Of a DNA stretch of 64,000 bases, positions 1-13,174 are shown in pieces. The DNA is from Hedera helix (lineage: Eukaryota; Streptophyta; Magnoliopsida; Apiales; Araliaceae): positions 9,027,533 to 9,091,532 of the forward strand of contig OX359282.1 in the NCBI GenBank assembly GCA_947179155.2, in the 5' to 3' direction. Positions within the stretch are counted from its first letter, which is position 1, and every line of letters starts with the position of its first letter. Below the pieces are notes generated by a model. It was not told where the DNA came from and made no database searches. It saw only the letters and a program-made list of their open reading frames with translations. Both the position numbers and the translations under genes were made by a program.

Positions 1-2086
1 GTCTTCACCTCCATATACCAAGAATGAATCCTTAGTCCTTTTCAGGTACTTGAGGATATTCTTGATTGCTGTCTAGTGACCTTTACTTGGATTCGACTGG
101 TATCTGCTCGTCATGCTCAAAGCATATGAGACATTCGAACGAGCACATATCATTGCATACATGATAGATCTAATTGCCGAAGCATAAGGGATCTTTCGCA
201 TACGTTCCTCATCATCTTGTGATTTAGGACATTGGGCCTTAGAGATTTTTACACCATGAGACATGGGTAAGTGTCATCTTTTTGCCTCTTGTATACTGAA
301 CCATTTCAGCACTTTATCAATATATGTACTTTGACTTAGGCCGAGCATTTTTCTCGATCTATCTCGATAGATCTTGATACCTAAAATGTAGGTTGCATCA
401 CCCAAATCTTTCATGGAGAAACATTTTCCTAACCATGTTTTTACAGCCTGTAAGGAAGGAATGTCATTCCCAATAATTAATATGTCGTCAACATATAATA
501 CCAGGAATACAATGTGACTTCCACTAACCTTCTTATATACACAAGGTTCATCTTATTTTTTATAAAGCCAAACTCTTTGACTGCTTCATCAAATTGAAGA
601 TTCCAACTTCGAGAGGCTTGCTTCAATCCATAAATAGATTGTTGCAGCTTACATATCTTTCCAGCACCCTTTGGAGTGACAAAACCCTCAGGTTGTGTCA
701 TATACACATCCTCAAGGAGAATTTCGTTAAGGAAAGCAGTTTTAACATCCATCTAAAAGTCTTCGTAATCATAAAAGGCTGCAATAGCAAGCAAGATCCT
801 GATGGATTTAACCATTGCCACTGGAGAGAAGGTTTCATCATAGTCAACACCTTGAACTTGTTTAAAACCTTTTGCTACCAGTTGGCCTTTATAGGTTTGT
901 ACATTACCATTCATGTCGATTTTTTTCTTGAAAACCCACTTGCACCCGATTGGTTTTACCCTTACGGGTGGACAACCAAAGTCCATACTTGGTTAGTATG
1001 CATGGAGTCCATCTTAGATTTCATGGCTTTAAGCCATCTCTCAGAATCTGGTCCATTCATAGCTTCTTGGTAGGAAGCAGGCTCATCCTGATCTTTAAGC
1101 ATCACATCGCCGTTTTGAGTCACAAGAAATCCATAATATCTCTTGGGCTCTTGGCGTGTCCTACTAGATCTACGAATGCCTTGTGTAATTTAAGCAGGTT
1201 CACTTTCCACAATATCTTGTGGTTCCTGCTCAGGTTCAATGATATTTTGTGGTTCTCGAATTTCTTCGAGTTCTACTTTCCTCCCACTGTTTCCTTTAGA
1301 GACAAATTCTCTTTCTAGAAAAATACCAGTTCGAGCAACAACCACTTTGTTCTCAGAAGGTTTGTAGAAATAATACCTTTTTGTTTCCTTAGGGTATCCC
1401 ACAAAATTACATTAGTCAGATTTGGGTCCGAGCTTGTCAGAAGCCAAACGTTTTACAAATGCCTCACAACCTCAAATCTTCATGAACGACATACTAGGAC
1501 GTTTTCCAGTCCACATCTCGTATGGTGTCTTTTGAACCGTCTTTGTAGGAACACGGTTAAGTGTGAATGCAGCTATCTCTAGGGAATGACCCCGGAAGCG
1601 TATTGGAAGATCTGTATGACTCATCATTGATCGTACCATGTCCAACAAGGTGCAATTCCTCCTCTCGATCGGATCGAAGGAGTGAGCTATGATATAATAC
1701 CACACTCCTTTAGAAGGTCATCAAAGTCTTGGCTTAAGTATTCACCTTCTCGATCGGATCGAAGGCTTTTTATGCTTTTGCCAAATTGGTTTTGAACTTC
1801 ATTCTTGAATTCCTTGAACTTTTCTAAGGATTCGGATTTGTGTCTCATAAGATACACATATCCATATTTATTAAAGTCATCATTAAATGTAATGAAGTAA
1901 TAGAACCTACCTCTTGCTAACGAACTCATGGGGCCACATACATCACTATGTATAAGTCATAATACGTCACTAGCCCGTTCACTGTGACTAGTGAAAGGGG
2001 CTTTAGTCATCTTGCCTAATAAACAAAACTCGCATTTCTCATATGATTCAAAATCAAATGAATCCAAAAATCCATCTATAAATTAT
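1..2086 (-). pseudogene. Ty1/copia gag-pol remnant (integrase to RNase H)
   Basis: The minus strand reads, from right to left, through the parts of a copia polyprotein. A pre-integrase zinc-binding segment lies at about 2086-1930. The integrase core lies at 1929-1472, with the segment SLRSDREGEYLSQDF and a downstream RGHSLEIAAFTLNRVPTK block. The post-integrase linker is at 1402-1190. Reverse transcriptase is at 986-300, with the copia landmarks CKWVFKKK, DYDETFSPVA, MDVKTAFLNE and YGLKQASRSW. The start of the RT/RNase H connection runs off the left edge of the window. The frame is broken several times by stops and shifts, so no functional protein can be made. No LTR is visible for this copy, and gag is missing because the sequence switches to an unrelated plus-strand gypsy fragment at about 2087. 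The family assignment is firm; the lineage within copia is not resolved. Confidence 0.9.
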
Positions 2087-2706
2087 GATGGTTTCGTTAG
2101 AAACTTCATGCAATTCATACGGAATCAGGTGACAGGAACTCCTATTTGTCGAAATGCTAGCAATGCTCAGATAGTCACTGTCAAGAAATTCAAGGAGTTA
2201 CCACTTGAGTTTCGTGGAAAGCCAGACCACCCACTTAAAGTAGAGGTGTAGATCAAACAGATGATAAAGATATTTGATGTCATGCGTTACGCCAATAATC
2301 AAAAGGTTTTATTCGCCACGTTCATGTTTCGAGGAGAGGCAGATCACTGGTGGGAATCAATAAAATAAACCCATCATTTGACACTCGAGATGTCCTGGAC
2401 AGAGTTTCAAGAGCTATTTAACTAGAAATACTTTTCAGAAAGTATCCGCCACATGAATGAGGTGAAGTTTATCAAGCTAGAGCAAGGGAACGTGATTGTC
2501 TCGCAGTACGAGGCCAAATTTACTGAACTATCCTGATTTGCGCCCCAATTAGTTTGCAATAAAGCGCGCATGAGTCGAATGATTTTGAGAGGTTTGAAAT
2601 TGAAAATTCGTCGAAATCTCATTTCTCAAAAATTTAATTTATATTTAGATATCATGGATAAGGCTCAGTCAACGAAGCTAGAAAATGAAACATCGCAACC
2701 AGGAGG
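2087..2706 (+). pseudogene. Gypsy-type gag fragment
   Basis: Plus-strand translation gives a retrotransposon capsid (Retrotrans_gag-like) pattern. It begins FKELPLEFRGKPDHPLKVEV, continues through a stop into a segment with the hallmark GEADHWWES, and then a stretch with EFQELFN and SQYEAKFTELS. At least four in-frame stops interrupt it. It encodes only part of a capsid and has no protease or reverse transcriptase behind it. The left edge abuts the minus-strand copia remnant, and the right edge abuts the LTR that starts at 2708, so it is a scrap trapped between two other elements. Which gypsy lineage it belongs to is not clear. Confidence 0.75.
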
Positions 2707-2707
2707 C

Positions 2708-3810
2708 TGTTAGAGTTCATGCCCTAGTGGCCAATTATTTGATGTAATTGTTTAACATTTTTGATATTATATTTGATTGAATAAATGAATTATTTTATTA
2801 TGATTTTATTTACTGCGTTATATAAATGTTAGCATAATAAAAGTCCTTAGAATAGTGTTACGAATTATATAGCTTCAAGTATGTGACTTGAACATAAGAT
2901 TATATAATTACAATTAGTATCATTGCTCTTAAATGTCTCTAGTCGAGTATCATTGTTAATGGGACAACAATGATGCATTGAGACTAGTATGTGGATTGAT
3001 TGATGGCCAAATCTTATTGGTCATAAATATATTAGATATTGAGTCAATGCATAGGTACATGTTAGAGATCAATGTACTGGACAGACCTACCATGAGAATT
3101 CTACGTGGAGCATTATGCAAAGTATCATAAGAAATTCTCATAGTGTCAATGATGCAATGATCATCCAACCTGAAATCACTATATTATTACACGAGAATTT
3201 ATGTACTTTGATATCATCAAATGTCACCTTTAATAGGGTGGACAATAAAGGTGATTATTGGGTACATCATGAATAGTGTGAGCAATATGAGTGATCTAGA
3301 TAGAATTTAACCCTCCTATATAATAGGGGTGATATCCATATGCCTCTTAATTGAGTAGGACTATGAAATGCATGGTCATGCTCAAATAGTGATTTATTTC
3401 ATATAGTTTACTCATTGATCAAGAAAACTCAGATTAAATTATGAAGAGTATAACACATTCCATGCCTCGAGTTTAATCTAGGATGTCAGAGTTAAAAGGA
3501 TTAAATTACATTGAAACATTGGTCACAAAAAAGGTTACATCGAATCGCCGATCTTATTATTACTTGGGCAGTAATGATGCATTACTAGATGCCGCTCACT
3601 GTTTATAATTTTATAATATGATTTTAAAATTATTGCCAACGTAATAATAACCTATAGAGTCACACACTTATAACGTAATTAAAGGAGAATTAATTTAAAT
3701 TGTAAGAATTTAAATATGTCAATATGATTGATAGTATTTAAATTATGAATTTAAATTAATAGGATAATTTATATATATGTATATTAATTAAGTCAGACTT
3801 AATTAAGATA

Positions 3811-3879
<69 letters not shown>

Positions 3880-4245
3880 CAGTTTTACGTAGAGAGGAAA
3901 AATCAAAACCTAAACAAAACCCTAGCCGTTTTTAGAAAGAGACTAGAGAGAAATTCAAAAAAATTCAGATCTTGGTGGCTAGTACTGCAGTTCTCTTTGC
4001 TGCAGATCGTGTGACGATTCGCGGGACATTCGTGTGGATACCGTAGAGGCACAGTTCCATTGGATTGCGTTGAGGATTCGAAGCTGTTCCAAAAGTTTCA
4101 TCGTCTCCATTAAAGCTCAGATAATCGGTAAAACAAATCTAAACCTCTGAATTAATATGTTTTCGCATAGATCCTGTTTTAGGGTTTCGGAAATTATCTT
4201 AAAAAATTTTAAATTCCGCTGCTTTTATATGCTGAAATCCCTACA
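2708..4245 (+). repeat. Copia-type long terminal repeat (5' LTR)
   Basis: The segment starts TGTTAG and ends CTACA, directly followed by a primer-binding site at 4247, so it behaves as a 5' LTR in plus orientation of about 1.54 kb. It contains a long TA run near its 3' third, followed by a sequence resembling a transcribed leader (AAACCCTAGCCG). No matching 3' LTR is recognisable in this window, so the element is truncated or its other end has diverged. Its opening (ATGCCCTAGTGGCCAAT) resembles the start of the solo LTR at 54192, suggesting related copia families. Confidence 0.7.
3811..3876. repeat. (TA)n microsatellite inside the LTR
   Basis: An uninterrupted alternation of T and A of about 65 bases within the LTR, upstream of the likely transcribed part of the LTR. 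Confidence 0.9.
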
Positions 4246-4246
4246 G

Positions 4247-4259
4247 TGGTATCAGAGCT
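4247..4259 (+). other. Retrotransposon primer-binding site (tRNA-iMet type)
   Basis: TGGTATCAGAGCT begins two bases after the LTR end. This is the standard copia primer site complementary to the 3' end of initiator tRNA-Met. Confidence 0.85.
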
Positions 4260-5850
4260 ACTTGCAAAACGATTAATTTAAATTACTTGTTTTAATTGTA
4301 TTTGATATATATGATATATGATGATGCATGTTTACTGGTCTGAAATTAAATATATGATATTCTGCATGTATGCGTATTCTGGAAATATGTAATATATATA
4401 CAGGTATATGATTATTTATTAATCGTATCCTAGAAGGTGGAATAACAATACAACCTATGTTCTAATTGGATTACAAGCATGAAGATTCGGTTTAATAAGC
4501 ATGAAGCTGCCCCGACCCCGCTCACTGACCGGTCAGCGAGACCACCGCCGGAGGGGGGGGGGAGTCCCCCTTGGACCCCCCCCCCCCCCCCCGGGTCGTA
4601 GCGCACAATGGTCATGACCCTAATATTTTATATATTGTTTTCTTTAATTATATAAATTGTGTTATGTGCTAATTGTAATATGCATGGTGCATAGTTATGG
4701 CCATTTTGACCCATAGGTTAGTGGTTTTTGGTTTTAAAATACGGCTTGCATGTCGTGCCTCTCTATAAACTACGATATAATATTTTCTTCTCATATAAAT
4801 CCCCTTGAATGTAACTCGAGGTTTCTTTATGACATATAATGTACAAGTGTAACCAATCAAGATGATGAAGAGGAGACACGCGTATGAGGAAGGTCCAAGG
4901 AAGCTACTATTTTGAAGACCTTTTACCACCTTAGACTGACCTTCAATCTTTTCATTAGCTTGAAAGGATTGACACAGGATTGGGCCATACCTGTGACACA
5001 TTTAATTTTGCAATTTATTTATGCTTGTATATGATATGATATGATAAATAACGTGCATGCTTAATAAGATTAAAATTGGTGAGATTTAAATTAATTAATT
5101 AAATCACTCATAAAATTATTAAGTCTAAATCAGATGTCTTCCAATAAATGACACTCATCAAGACCTTGACCAATGGATGTAGGTTTGCCAAAGCAAAGTA
5201 CCCTATTTGTCTTGGTAAGATGCGATAGGATAATTGTGATATCCAAACTGTTAAAATCATTGGGTCCGACTTAACTAAGTTATCTCAATAGGATTGTGGA
5301 CCTAGAGGCATAAAGTTTGGTATGTACCATTAGATGGACTAGAAACAAATGTTGTTCACCAAACTATCTAAGAGTTATATATGATATAATTGACAAATAG
5401 TTGTCTACTTAAATAATTATGTTTTAAGAGATTAGCCAAAGCTAACTTAAGGCATAATATAAACTATAGTGCAATAGCAATTATTGATTCAATAATGTAA
5501 AATGCTCTGTAACAACAATTATTGATGAATACTGTGCAATAGCCACTTTATTAGATCAATAATATGAGACACTGTGCAATATTGTGTGCTATTGTGTAAT
5601 ATCGTGTACTACAGTAAAATATCATGAAATACCGTATACTACTTTTCTTTTATCATCAGATATTTTAACAGTTAAAACTGATAGTACCGTTGACCATTTT
5701 TATTTTAAAAAGTTAATGATGTCGTTTTCTATATCAGACAATATTTCATTATGGAGTCTACCAATGATTAGTTATTTTGATGTCGTCATACGGATCGAAT
5801 ATTTTTCTACAGAACAAATATTTTCTGACAATTCGAACATTCTCTGACAA
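4260..5850 (+). mobile_element. Non-coding leader of a truncated copia or LARD-like element
   Basis: This AT-rich stretch follows the LTR and primer site and shows no gag or pol coding capacity. It contains a GC-rich island at about 4500-4600 and several imperfect local repeats of the type CTGTGCAATA between 5500 and 5620. The absence of coding sequence where gag should be suggests a non-autonomous (LARD-like) or heavily decayed element. The right boundary is not visible and is set only where the repeat-like texture fades. Confidence 0.4.
4551..4593. repeat. Adjacent G and C homopolymer runs
   Basis: A run of about 12 G is followed within 15 bases by a run of about 19 C. The two can pair as a hairpin. 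Such runs are also prone to length errors in assembly. Confidence 0.85.
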
Positions 5851-7576
5851 ATCGAATATTCCCCAACATAATATAATTTGGACATAACATTTTTAACTTT
5901 TAACTTTTATTAATATAACACCTTACTGTTTCAGAATAATATATGAAGAAAAATTAAATTTTAGTCAATAAAAGTTGGGGTCTTAATTACTTTAAAATCA
6001 CAATTGCTTAACATAACTTCTCACAGCCCCAACTGTTAATTCGATAAAATTCAAAATTATAATTTAAAATACAAATAAAATATAGAAATATATGAAAAAA
6101 ATATATTAAATTTATGAATGTGGCTTTCAAAGATTGCAACTTGATTTTGAGATATAGTTAGACAGACTTTTGCAATTAGTATTCTATTTAAGTCACATTC
6201 GTAACAAATAATAAGTTTTGTTTATTGGGTCCAAAATGATAAAATCATATATGCCCTACTGCATGATACTCAACTGCTTCAAATCAAAAGAAATCACTTC
6301 GTATTTTGGACACACAATTACATTTCTAGTTAATTAAATAAATGGATATTTCAGTAAACAACTAAGGAATAATAACTGAAATTTACATTTATGTGAGAGG
6401 AATCTTGAAAAAAATATATAAATTATTTGTAAAAATATCAATTTTGTTTATTAATATAACCTTGTAGAGTCTAAATCATTTTCATTTTCTAGAATTTTTA
6501 AAATTTTCGTAAAACATATTTAGCTATGTATCATTGAATGACACATAATTACGCTTCTAATTATAAAAAATAAAAATAAAAAGTCTCTTTTATAACTAGT
6601 AATTTTAACTAGTAAATTATATCCAAATATGGCATATGCAAATTTCAATATTTATCAAAGAAAAGTCCCATCGTAGGATAATATTTTTGAATTTTGTTTT
6701 TAAATAAGTTTGAAATATATACAACTTCAACATATAATTTTCTAGTGTAATTTTATTTGTCCCACTTTTCATGTGCAATCCTAAAAAAGTAATTTCATGG
6801 TAATAATTTATATATATATTGAAATTAGATTCTCTAAATTAATATACTTATACATATTTAAAAGCACTTGTAATTAGAGGTGGACGAAAAATTATAAAAT
6901 CACTAATTAGTAATATTTTTGGTACTTCGATAACGAGAACGTAACAAAAAAAATTTAGTAACCAAAATGAAAATTCATCCCTAGTAATGACCAAAACATC
7001 AATTAACTCAATTAACTCGATCTACGTCACCTGCCACATAATTAACACGTGTTAACTGTTAGTCTACTCAGCATTTTCGTCTACATTTTTGAACGGAATG
7101 TTAAGTAATGATCATTTTATAATTTTTTTTTAACTATAGTAATGCGTTTATAACAAAAAAAGAGTCGGTAACCACAATAAAAATCAACCCCTATTACAGT
7201 GACTAAAACATATATTAACCATGTAAGGACAATATTAACATTTAAAGTTATTTTTAACTAAAAAATATAGTATTAATTATTTTTCTTAATATGTGTCGAC
7301 TTCTAAAAAGACAAATAATAAGAGACGAAGGGAGTATTATATTCTAATATTTAAGCAAATGGTATGTTGGCATGTGTTATGTGATTTGCTAAAATTCTAC
7401 TTTAAAATGGTCAAAATACTTTCTAGAGAACTTCAAAGAACTACAACAATTTGAATCAAGTGCATTAACCTGAATGTTGCAAGAAAATGAAGGCATAACC
7501 GGTAATTTACATATAATTAGTTATTTAAGCCTTCTAATTATTGAACTTAATTTGTATGGATATTTTTATTTATAAA

Positions 7577-7715
7577 AAAAGAGAGATGATATTTATACTC
7601 TAAAAAGGTCATTTGAGCTCTATTATACAATTAATTTTCTTTAATCCATTAAATTTGACACTATTATGGAGCTCAAATGAATATTTTCAGAACTCAAATA
7701 TCAATTCCCTTTTCG
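7577..7715. repeat. Foldback MITE-like hairpin
   Basis: The left part (GGTCATTTGAGCTC) is mirrored on the right (GAGCTCAAATGA), and outer bases (AGAGATGATATTTA versus its imperfect complement) extend the stem. No transposase is encoded. Superfamily not assigned. Confidence 0.5.
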
Positions 7716-10221
7716 TTGATAGTGCATAATTAATTGTATAAAACCCTTCAACATTAAAAACAAATTCTACTTCAAACTAATTAGATTATTAGAGTGTCAT
7801 GCTATAAAAATTAATAATTTACTTTAATTAAAATTAAGAAAATAATATTTGCAGTCCAAAAGTAATCATTTGAACTTCATTGCACATTACATTTTGCTCT
7901 TTGTACAACAAATATAATGTTTTACGAAGTTTATTTTAAAATTTTAAAGTGCAAACTTCAATTTTGTGAATTAATACAATTATTATTGATAATATTGTGA
8001 TATATGTAGATTATATTATTGATAATATTGTTCCAATACAAGAATTTGATTGGTACTTGGAGCTTATTTAATGTCAAAGTTGAAAATTTTCATTAACCTA
8101 AATACATGTTTATTAAATAAATAGGGAACAAATAATTAGTAACTCAATATGAATTTATCTATTTAAATAATATTATATTAAAATATAACAGAAATAGTTA
8201 TTTAATATCAAAAGCATACTATCTAGATCGGAAATAAAAAAGTATGAAACTTCGGTAATTACTTAAATTAGTTGTCATTATTATGTATATTGTAATTATT
8301 ATGTATAATTATTATATACCATAAATTTTATTGAATGAGTAAAATATTTTTTTAAATAATGAATTCTTATTGGAAAAGGAAGTGAAAAGACAGCAAATTC
8401 AAATTTATCGGACTTAAAAATTATGTGCGTGAGCTAATAGACTATAGAAGTAAGGCCCCATATGAATAACTTATTTACAGTAATAAATACGTAACTTAAC
8501 ACAAGTGTTACATATGCTAATTCGCGAAGGTAATTGATGGTGCATGGATTAATAAAATTGGCTCAATCTTTTGGGGCTATTTGTTCAATTTATTGGTTGG
8601 AAGATATTTATCCTTGGATGTTTTGGCATGCTGCTAGAAATATTCAGACTTTAAAACTTTTAGTCTTTGAATTGTTTCTCCAAAAATAAAAAATAAAAAA
8701 AATTCCATGTTTATGCTCCGTTTGGATCTTTGAAAGAGTTCATGATTAAAATGTGGGGGGGGGGGGGGGAATTAAAGAAGCTTAAGACCATTAACAAAGA
8801 TCTTTACTACTAGATTTAAGCATTAAACATGGTGTATATGTATATATTTGTATTGGTTTAAGTAGTTTAATTATGAGATGAGACTATTTTTATTAGTTTA
8901 ATGTTTTTAAGCACTATTTTATTTCATTATTGATTTTACCTTTATTTAATTTTCATGGATTATTTGTTACCAATTCTAAAGTTATTGCTTTCGAAAATAA
9001 TAAATTCTAAGGTTATTTTATAGCTCAAAGTATGAGTGATAGGGATTGTAGTTCACCGTCAAATGATTTTAAAAATGGTAATAATTAGTATATGGAATTA
9101 ACTAAAGAACTAATTATGAAATAAAATAATCTCTAAAAGAATTAGATAAGTAATCATATCACATGCATTATTTTTATAAACGAACATAATCTAAGGATAA
9201 AAAGGTAATTCAATGAAAGGGAGAAGGCCCTTCAAAAATGTTAAAGGGGCAAACTAGAGTGGGCTAATTGTGCCATTTCACAAACCACAAGGGCCATAAG
9301 TGATAGTTTGAAATAGTAATTTATATTTAAACCTAATATAAATGCAAAATGGTTGATACTTTCTCTTTCTTATTATTGGACAGACAAGCAGGATTAGTTG
9401 GAGGCGTGGTGGTTTAGAAGTGTAGGTGCAGTGCCAATAAAAGGGAAGAATATTTATTAAAAAAATGACAATCCATCATTATCGATCATTAAAGTGTAAA
9501 TTAATTAAACATTATATATATTGAGAGATCTAGAGAGAGAAAGTAGAGAGAGAAAGCAAAAGTTTTTCAACGTAGCCAATACCCAACGCCCTTTCCATGA
9601 TGATGCATGTACTTGAGGATGATATTTTATTTTTATTAATAAAATGTGAATTAGGAGAAAACATAGTCCAACAATTCTTGATAGAAATATGTTTTACTTC
9701 GTACATAAAAACATGCTTCTTCCTCCTTTATAAATCGAAGAATAAAATAAAATTTTAATTTTGTTTTAAATTATAAAATTATTATAAAAATTAATTAAAA
9801 AATATATATATAAAAATCTTTTACTTAGTGGTACTTTCTAGTAATTTTTCATTATTATAAAGATTAAAAATAATTAAATATATATCAATTTTGAGATCAA
9901 AAATATCTTATATAAGAAACAAAAAGGTTGCAATAAATTGAAAATATAAACTAACACAATTAATTAGAATCAACAGCCACACGTTCAGACAATAGCAACA
10001 CGAACCAAAATCTATAGCATCGCATAAGTCTTAACCTGTTGGGGGAAGAAATAGAGACAATTTGATAAAGAAATTTAAGTTATTAAAATTTCAAACTCAT
10101 TCATTTATATTAGTCTCTCTTTTAATTTTTCTCTAATGTATAACGCTGACTCGTTTATAAAATTTTAAAATAACTATCACCCTAAGACATAATTGATTAT
10201 AAATAAGTGTAAACACACAAC

Positions 10222-10360
10222 AATCACATACTATATCAAACACTACATCCATTTACATTATTAAAAAATGGGACACGATATTAAGATTTGTGTCATATCC
10301 CACTTTTTAATATTGTAGATGAAAGTAGTATTTGATGTAGTATTTAGTTATTATGTGTAT
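10222..10360. repeat. Long imperfect hairpin, probable MITE
   Basis: The sequence from about 10225 to 10284 is the imperfect reverse complement of 10290 to 10356. Paired landmarks are AATGGGACACGA with TTGTGTCATATCCCACTT, and CAAACACTACATC with GTAGTATTTGATG. This is a nearly loopless foldback of about 135 bp. Confidence 0.6.
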
Positions 10361-12598
10361 AGGCTTGTCAATTGATTATTTCGTATATTACTCAAATTAT
10401 TATCAATAACAACTTCATACCATGATTTTAAAAATTGGATCGGATCAGCGGTCGAATATGTTAAAATTGGAATCAGCCGGAATCAGTCGACACTCCGGTT
10501 CGATTTGGCCCAATGAATCAATTTTGGTCAAAATTCGAATTAAATCGGTTGATCACCGGTCGAAACAGTGGTTCAATCGATAAAACTAGTTAAGTTGACC
10601 TAATGAACCGGGTTTTAAGTATTGTTTAATTTTTTTTGATACAAAAATATTTTTATTTTTCAAATTTAATATATTTATTAGTATTCTAACATAATTTCAC
10701 TATATTTTAACTTTTAAAAAATTAGATATTTTAAAATTCTATTAATTATTAATAATATATATTTTTATATATTTCTGACGTTATATATTTATGACATCGC
10801 TTGTTAAACCACACTTCGACTATGAGTAATTATTCAGTAGTCTCGGATCATAGTCACGTAATGTTTCAGATCAATCATATCTTCCTATTTTAATAGATTT
10901 CTCATCATTTTAGTAGGTTTAAAGCTATATATAATAGGATATAATTAAAATAAAAAGATATAATTGATCTAAAATACTACTTAGATATGATCCAAGATTA
11001 CTAGATAATTTTCCTTTCGGCCATTTATTGAAATAATGATCTATACATTCGGTATTTTTTTGGATTCAGCAAGCAGTTGGAGCTATTTTATATAGAATTG
11101 TATACGTGTTTGTTTAATGCATTATTGGACGGTGGATTATTACATTATAGTAATAAGGAAAAAGTGAAGGCGGTCGGTCAGCCATGTGAATGTTTGATAG
11201 TGTTGGATTTGACTTTCTATCATTTCAATTTATTTTTTTTAATCTCATCTCGTATATCTTCCTTTTTTTTATATTTATTTTTTGTGTTAATTCACATTCA
11301 TAAAAAATCGGATAAAAGTCTAATACATTATCAGGTAAACAATTTTTATAAGGCGTAGGCCTCCTAAAAGTAAGGGAAGCGTTCAAAAATTTCCACACGG
11401 ATTAAATTTTTTATGATAGTGCTGACGTTGGCATTAGAAATTATTCGATATTTTAAAAGTAAATAAATAATTTGTTTTTTATTTTATATAATAATAAATT
11501 TTTTGTTAATCTCATTGTTAAATGAAAAAGAAAAATAAACTATTTATTTGCTTCTAATACATTGAATAATTTTTTCATTGGCATTGACTTTCTATCTATT
11601 TGAATTTTTATTTTGTTAATTAATATTTTAATTACTATACTGACAATCAATTTATAATTTAATTATTGAAGTTAAAAAATTATCAATCAAGTTGCTCAAC
11701 TAAAAAATACTTTAATTCAATTGAATGACTTTTGGAAAAAATAAAACTCTTTCTCTCTCATCTTTTTTCTTCAACCTCGATCTATTTACCTTTCTCTATT
11801 CTATTTTTTTTATTGGATAAGAGTTGAGAAATATGGGTTGATTAGGATCTTTTTTATCTTGCTATTTTCCGATCTACTCTTGGTGAACTCTTCATCGCTC
11901 ACAAAAAGCTTCTAAGTTGGAGTTTAGATCAGATATGACAAATGCATTTCCTCTTTTTGTTCTTCATGTCTTGTTAGAATTTCAAATTTTAAGCAACAAT
12001 TTTTGTTCTGGTAATATAATTATCATTTTAATATTATTAATAATTATTACTTATATCTAAATTTTATACGCACTTAAAATTAACGATCGAAATTGTTAAA
12101 ATAAAAGTATTATTGACAAAATAATAAATATCGTTTAAAATATTAAAATAATAAAATAATTATAAAAGTGTCGCTAAATTATATATGTTCTGATAGCATT
12201 ATTTTTGCTTAAATAATACCAATCGCATAAATTTTTTGAGTAAATAAGTATTATCATTCTCTTATAAAATTAGATATATATATATATATATATTTTGGTC
12301 GTTTTAAAATTAGAGATATAGTTCTATTTTATTATTATAAAAAATGATAAGATATTTTTAATTTATTATTACTTTTTTATTATTATTTTTAATATCACAT
12401 TATTACCACTAAAATCAAATTTTTAATTAATTCTAAAATTATATTTAATAATATAAAATTATTTTTAAAAGTCATAATTTTATAAATATATTTTTAATTT
12501 TTAATTTTAAAATGGAATACCTAAGATACACAAGTGGTGATCATTGGGCCAAAAGGCCCTAGGTTCTCTCTCTAGCCTCCCCTATCTCTTTCTTCATA

Positions 12599-12620
12599 TA
12601 TATATATAATATATATATAC
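12599..12620 (+). promoter_or_regulatory. Probable TATA region of the NIP5;1-like gene
   Basis: A TATATATATAATATATATAC stretch sits about 555 bases upstream of the ATG and is followed at about 30 bases by CA-containing sequence suitable for a start site. A CT-rich tract (TCTCTCTCTAGCCTCCCC) lies just upstream. The assignment is by position and composition only. Confidence 0.45.
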
Positions 12621-12843
12621 ACCACTATATTCATTCACTAACATTATCATCGCCTGTCCACGTTTTCCTTCCTTCTCCAGCTTCTAGTCATCTCGCTCTT
12701 CCTCTTTCGGTTTACTTCTTTTCTTGTGAACTTCCATGTTATTATTTTCTGTTCAATCCCATTAATAAGCTCATTCTAATTTGAAACTGGATCACTCCAT
12801 TTCACCTCTTCCTTAATCAAACCTTTAACAAAAATTCTTGATC

Positions 12844-12849
12844 ATGTAA
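12844..12849 (+). promoter_or_regulatory. AUGUAA minimal upstream ORF (distal)
   Basis: ATG directly followed by TAA, 331 bases upstream of the NIP5;1-like start codon. In Arabidopsis NIP5;1, AUGUAA elements in the leader cause boron-dependent ribosome stalling and mRNA decay. The same minimal element at the same kind of position suggests the same control here (inference). Confidence 0.65.
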
Positions 12850-13014
12850 TCTTCCCCTTCCTTGTAATTTCTAATCCTCCAATCCCACCAATAAATAAAT
12901 AAATTATTTTATGAAAATTTCCATAGCTAATATTAGTCAATTATCCTAGTTTTGAAGCTGGAAATTTCCCAAATTTCTCTTCCTTAGTCCCACATTTATA
13001 AAAATCATCAAATT

Positions 13015-13020
13015 ATGTAA
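13015..13020 (+). promoter_or_regulatory. AUGUAA minimal upstream ORF (proximal)
   Basis: A second ATG-TAA, 160 bases upstream of the start codon. Two copies of a six-base start-stop in one leader of a boron channel gene are unlikely to be irrelevant, although AT-rich DNA raises the chance expectation. Confidence 0.65.
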
Positions 13021-13087
13021 TCCAAATCCAATCCATCTTTTTCCCTCTCTAAAACCCAAAAAAATAAAAAATAAATCACTTTGACCA

Positions 13088-13096
13088 ATGGAGTAA
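13088..13096 (+). promoter_or_regulatory. Two-codon upstream ORF (ATG GAG TAA)
   Basis: A further very short upstream ORF 87 bases before the main ATG. It may add to general down-tuning of translation. It is not the known AUGUAA element. Confidence 0.35.
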
Positions 13097-13174
13097 CATT
13101 TATCTATCATTCTCAATTATCCCAATCACCCCCCAAAAAAATAGTGCTATTTTTGTTAGAAAAAGAAGATATTA

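Larger units (their letters stand above)
5851..12520. other. AT-rich intergenic DNA without recognisable genes
   Basis: No coding sequence that I can support on either strand. The longest open stretches have AT-driven composition and no family resemblance. It contains two hairpin-type MITE candidates listed separately, a 15-base G run at 8755-8769, MITE-end fragments such as GACGAAGGGAGTA near 7325, and purine-rich GAGAGA segments near 9525-9560. A patch at 10440-10620 is rich in CGGTTCGA-like words, a common plant dispersed-repeat texture. Confidence 0.6.
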
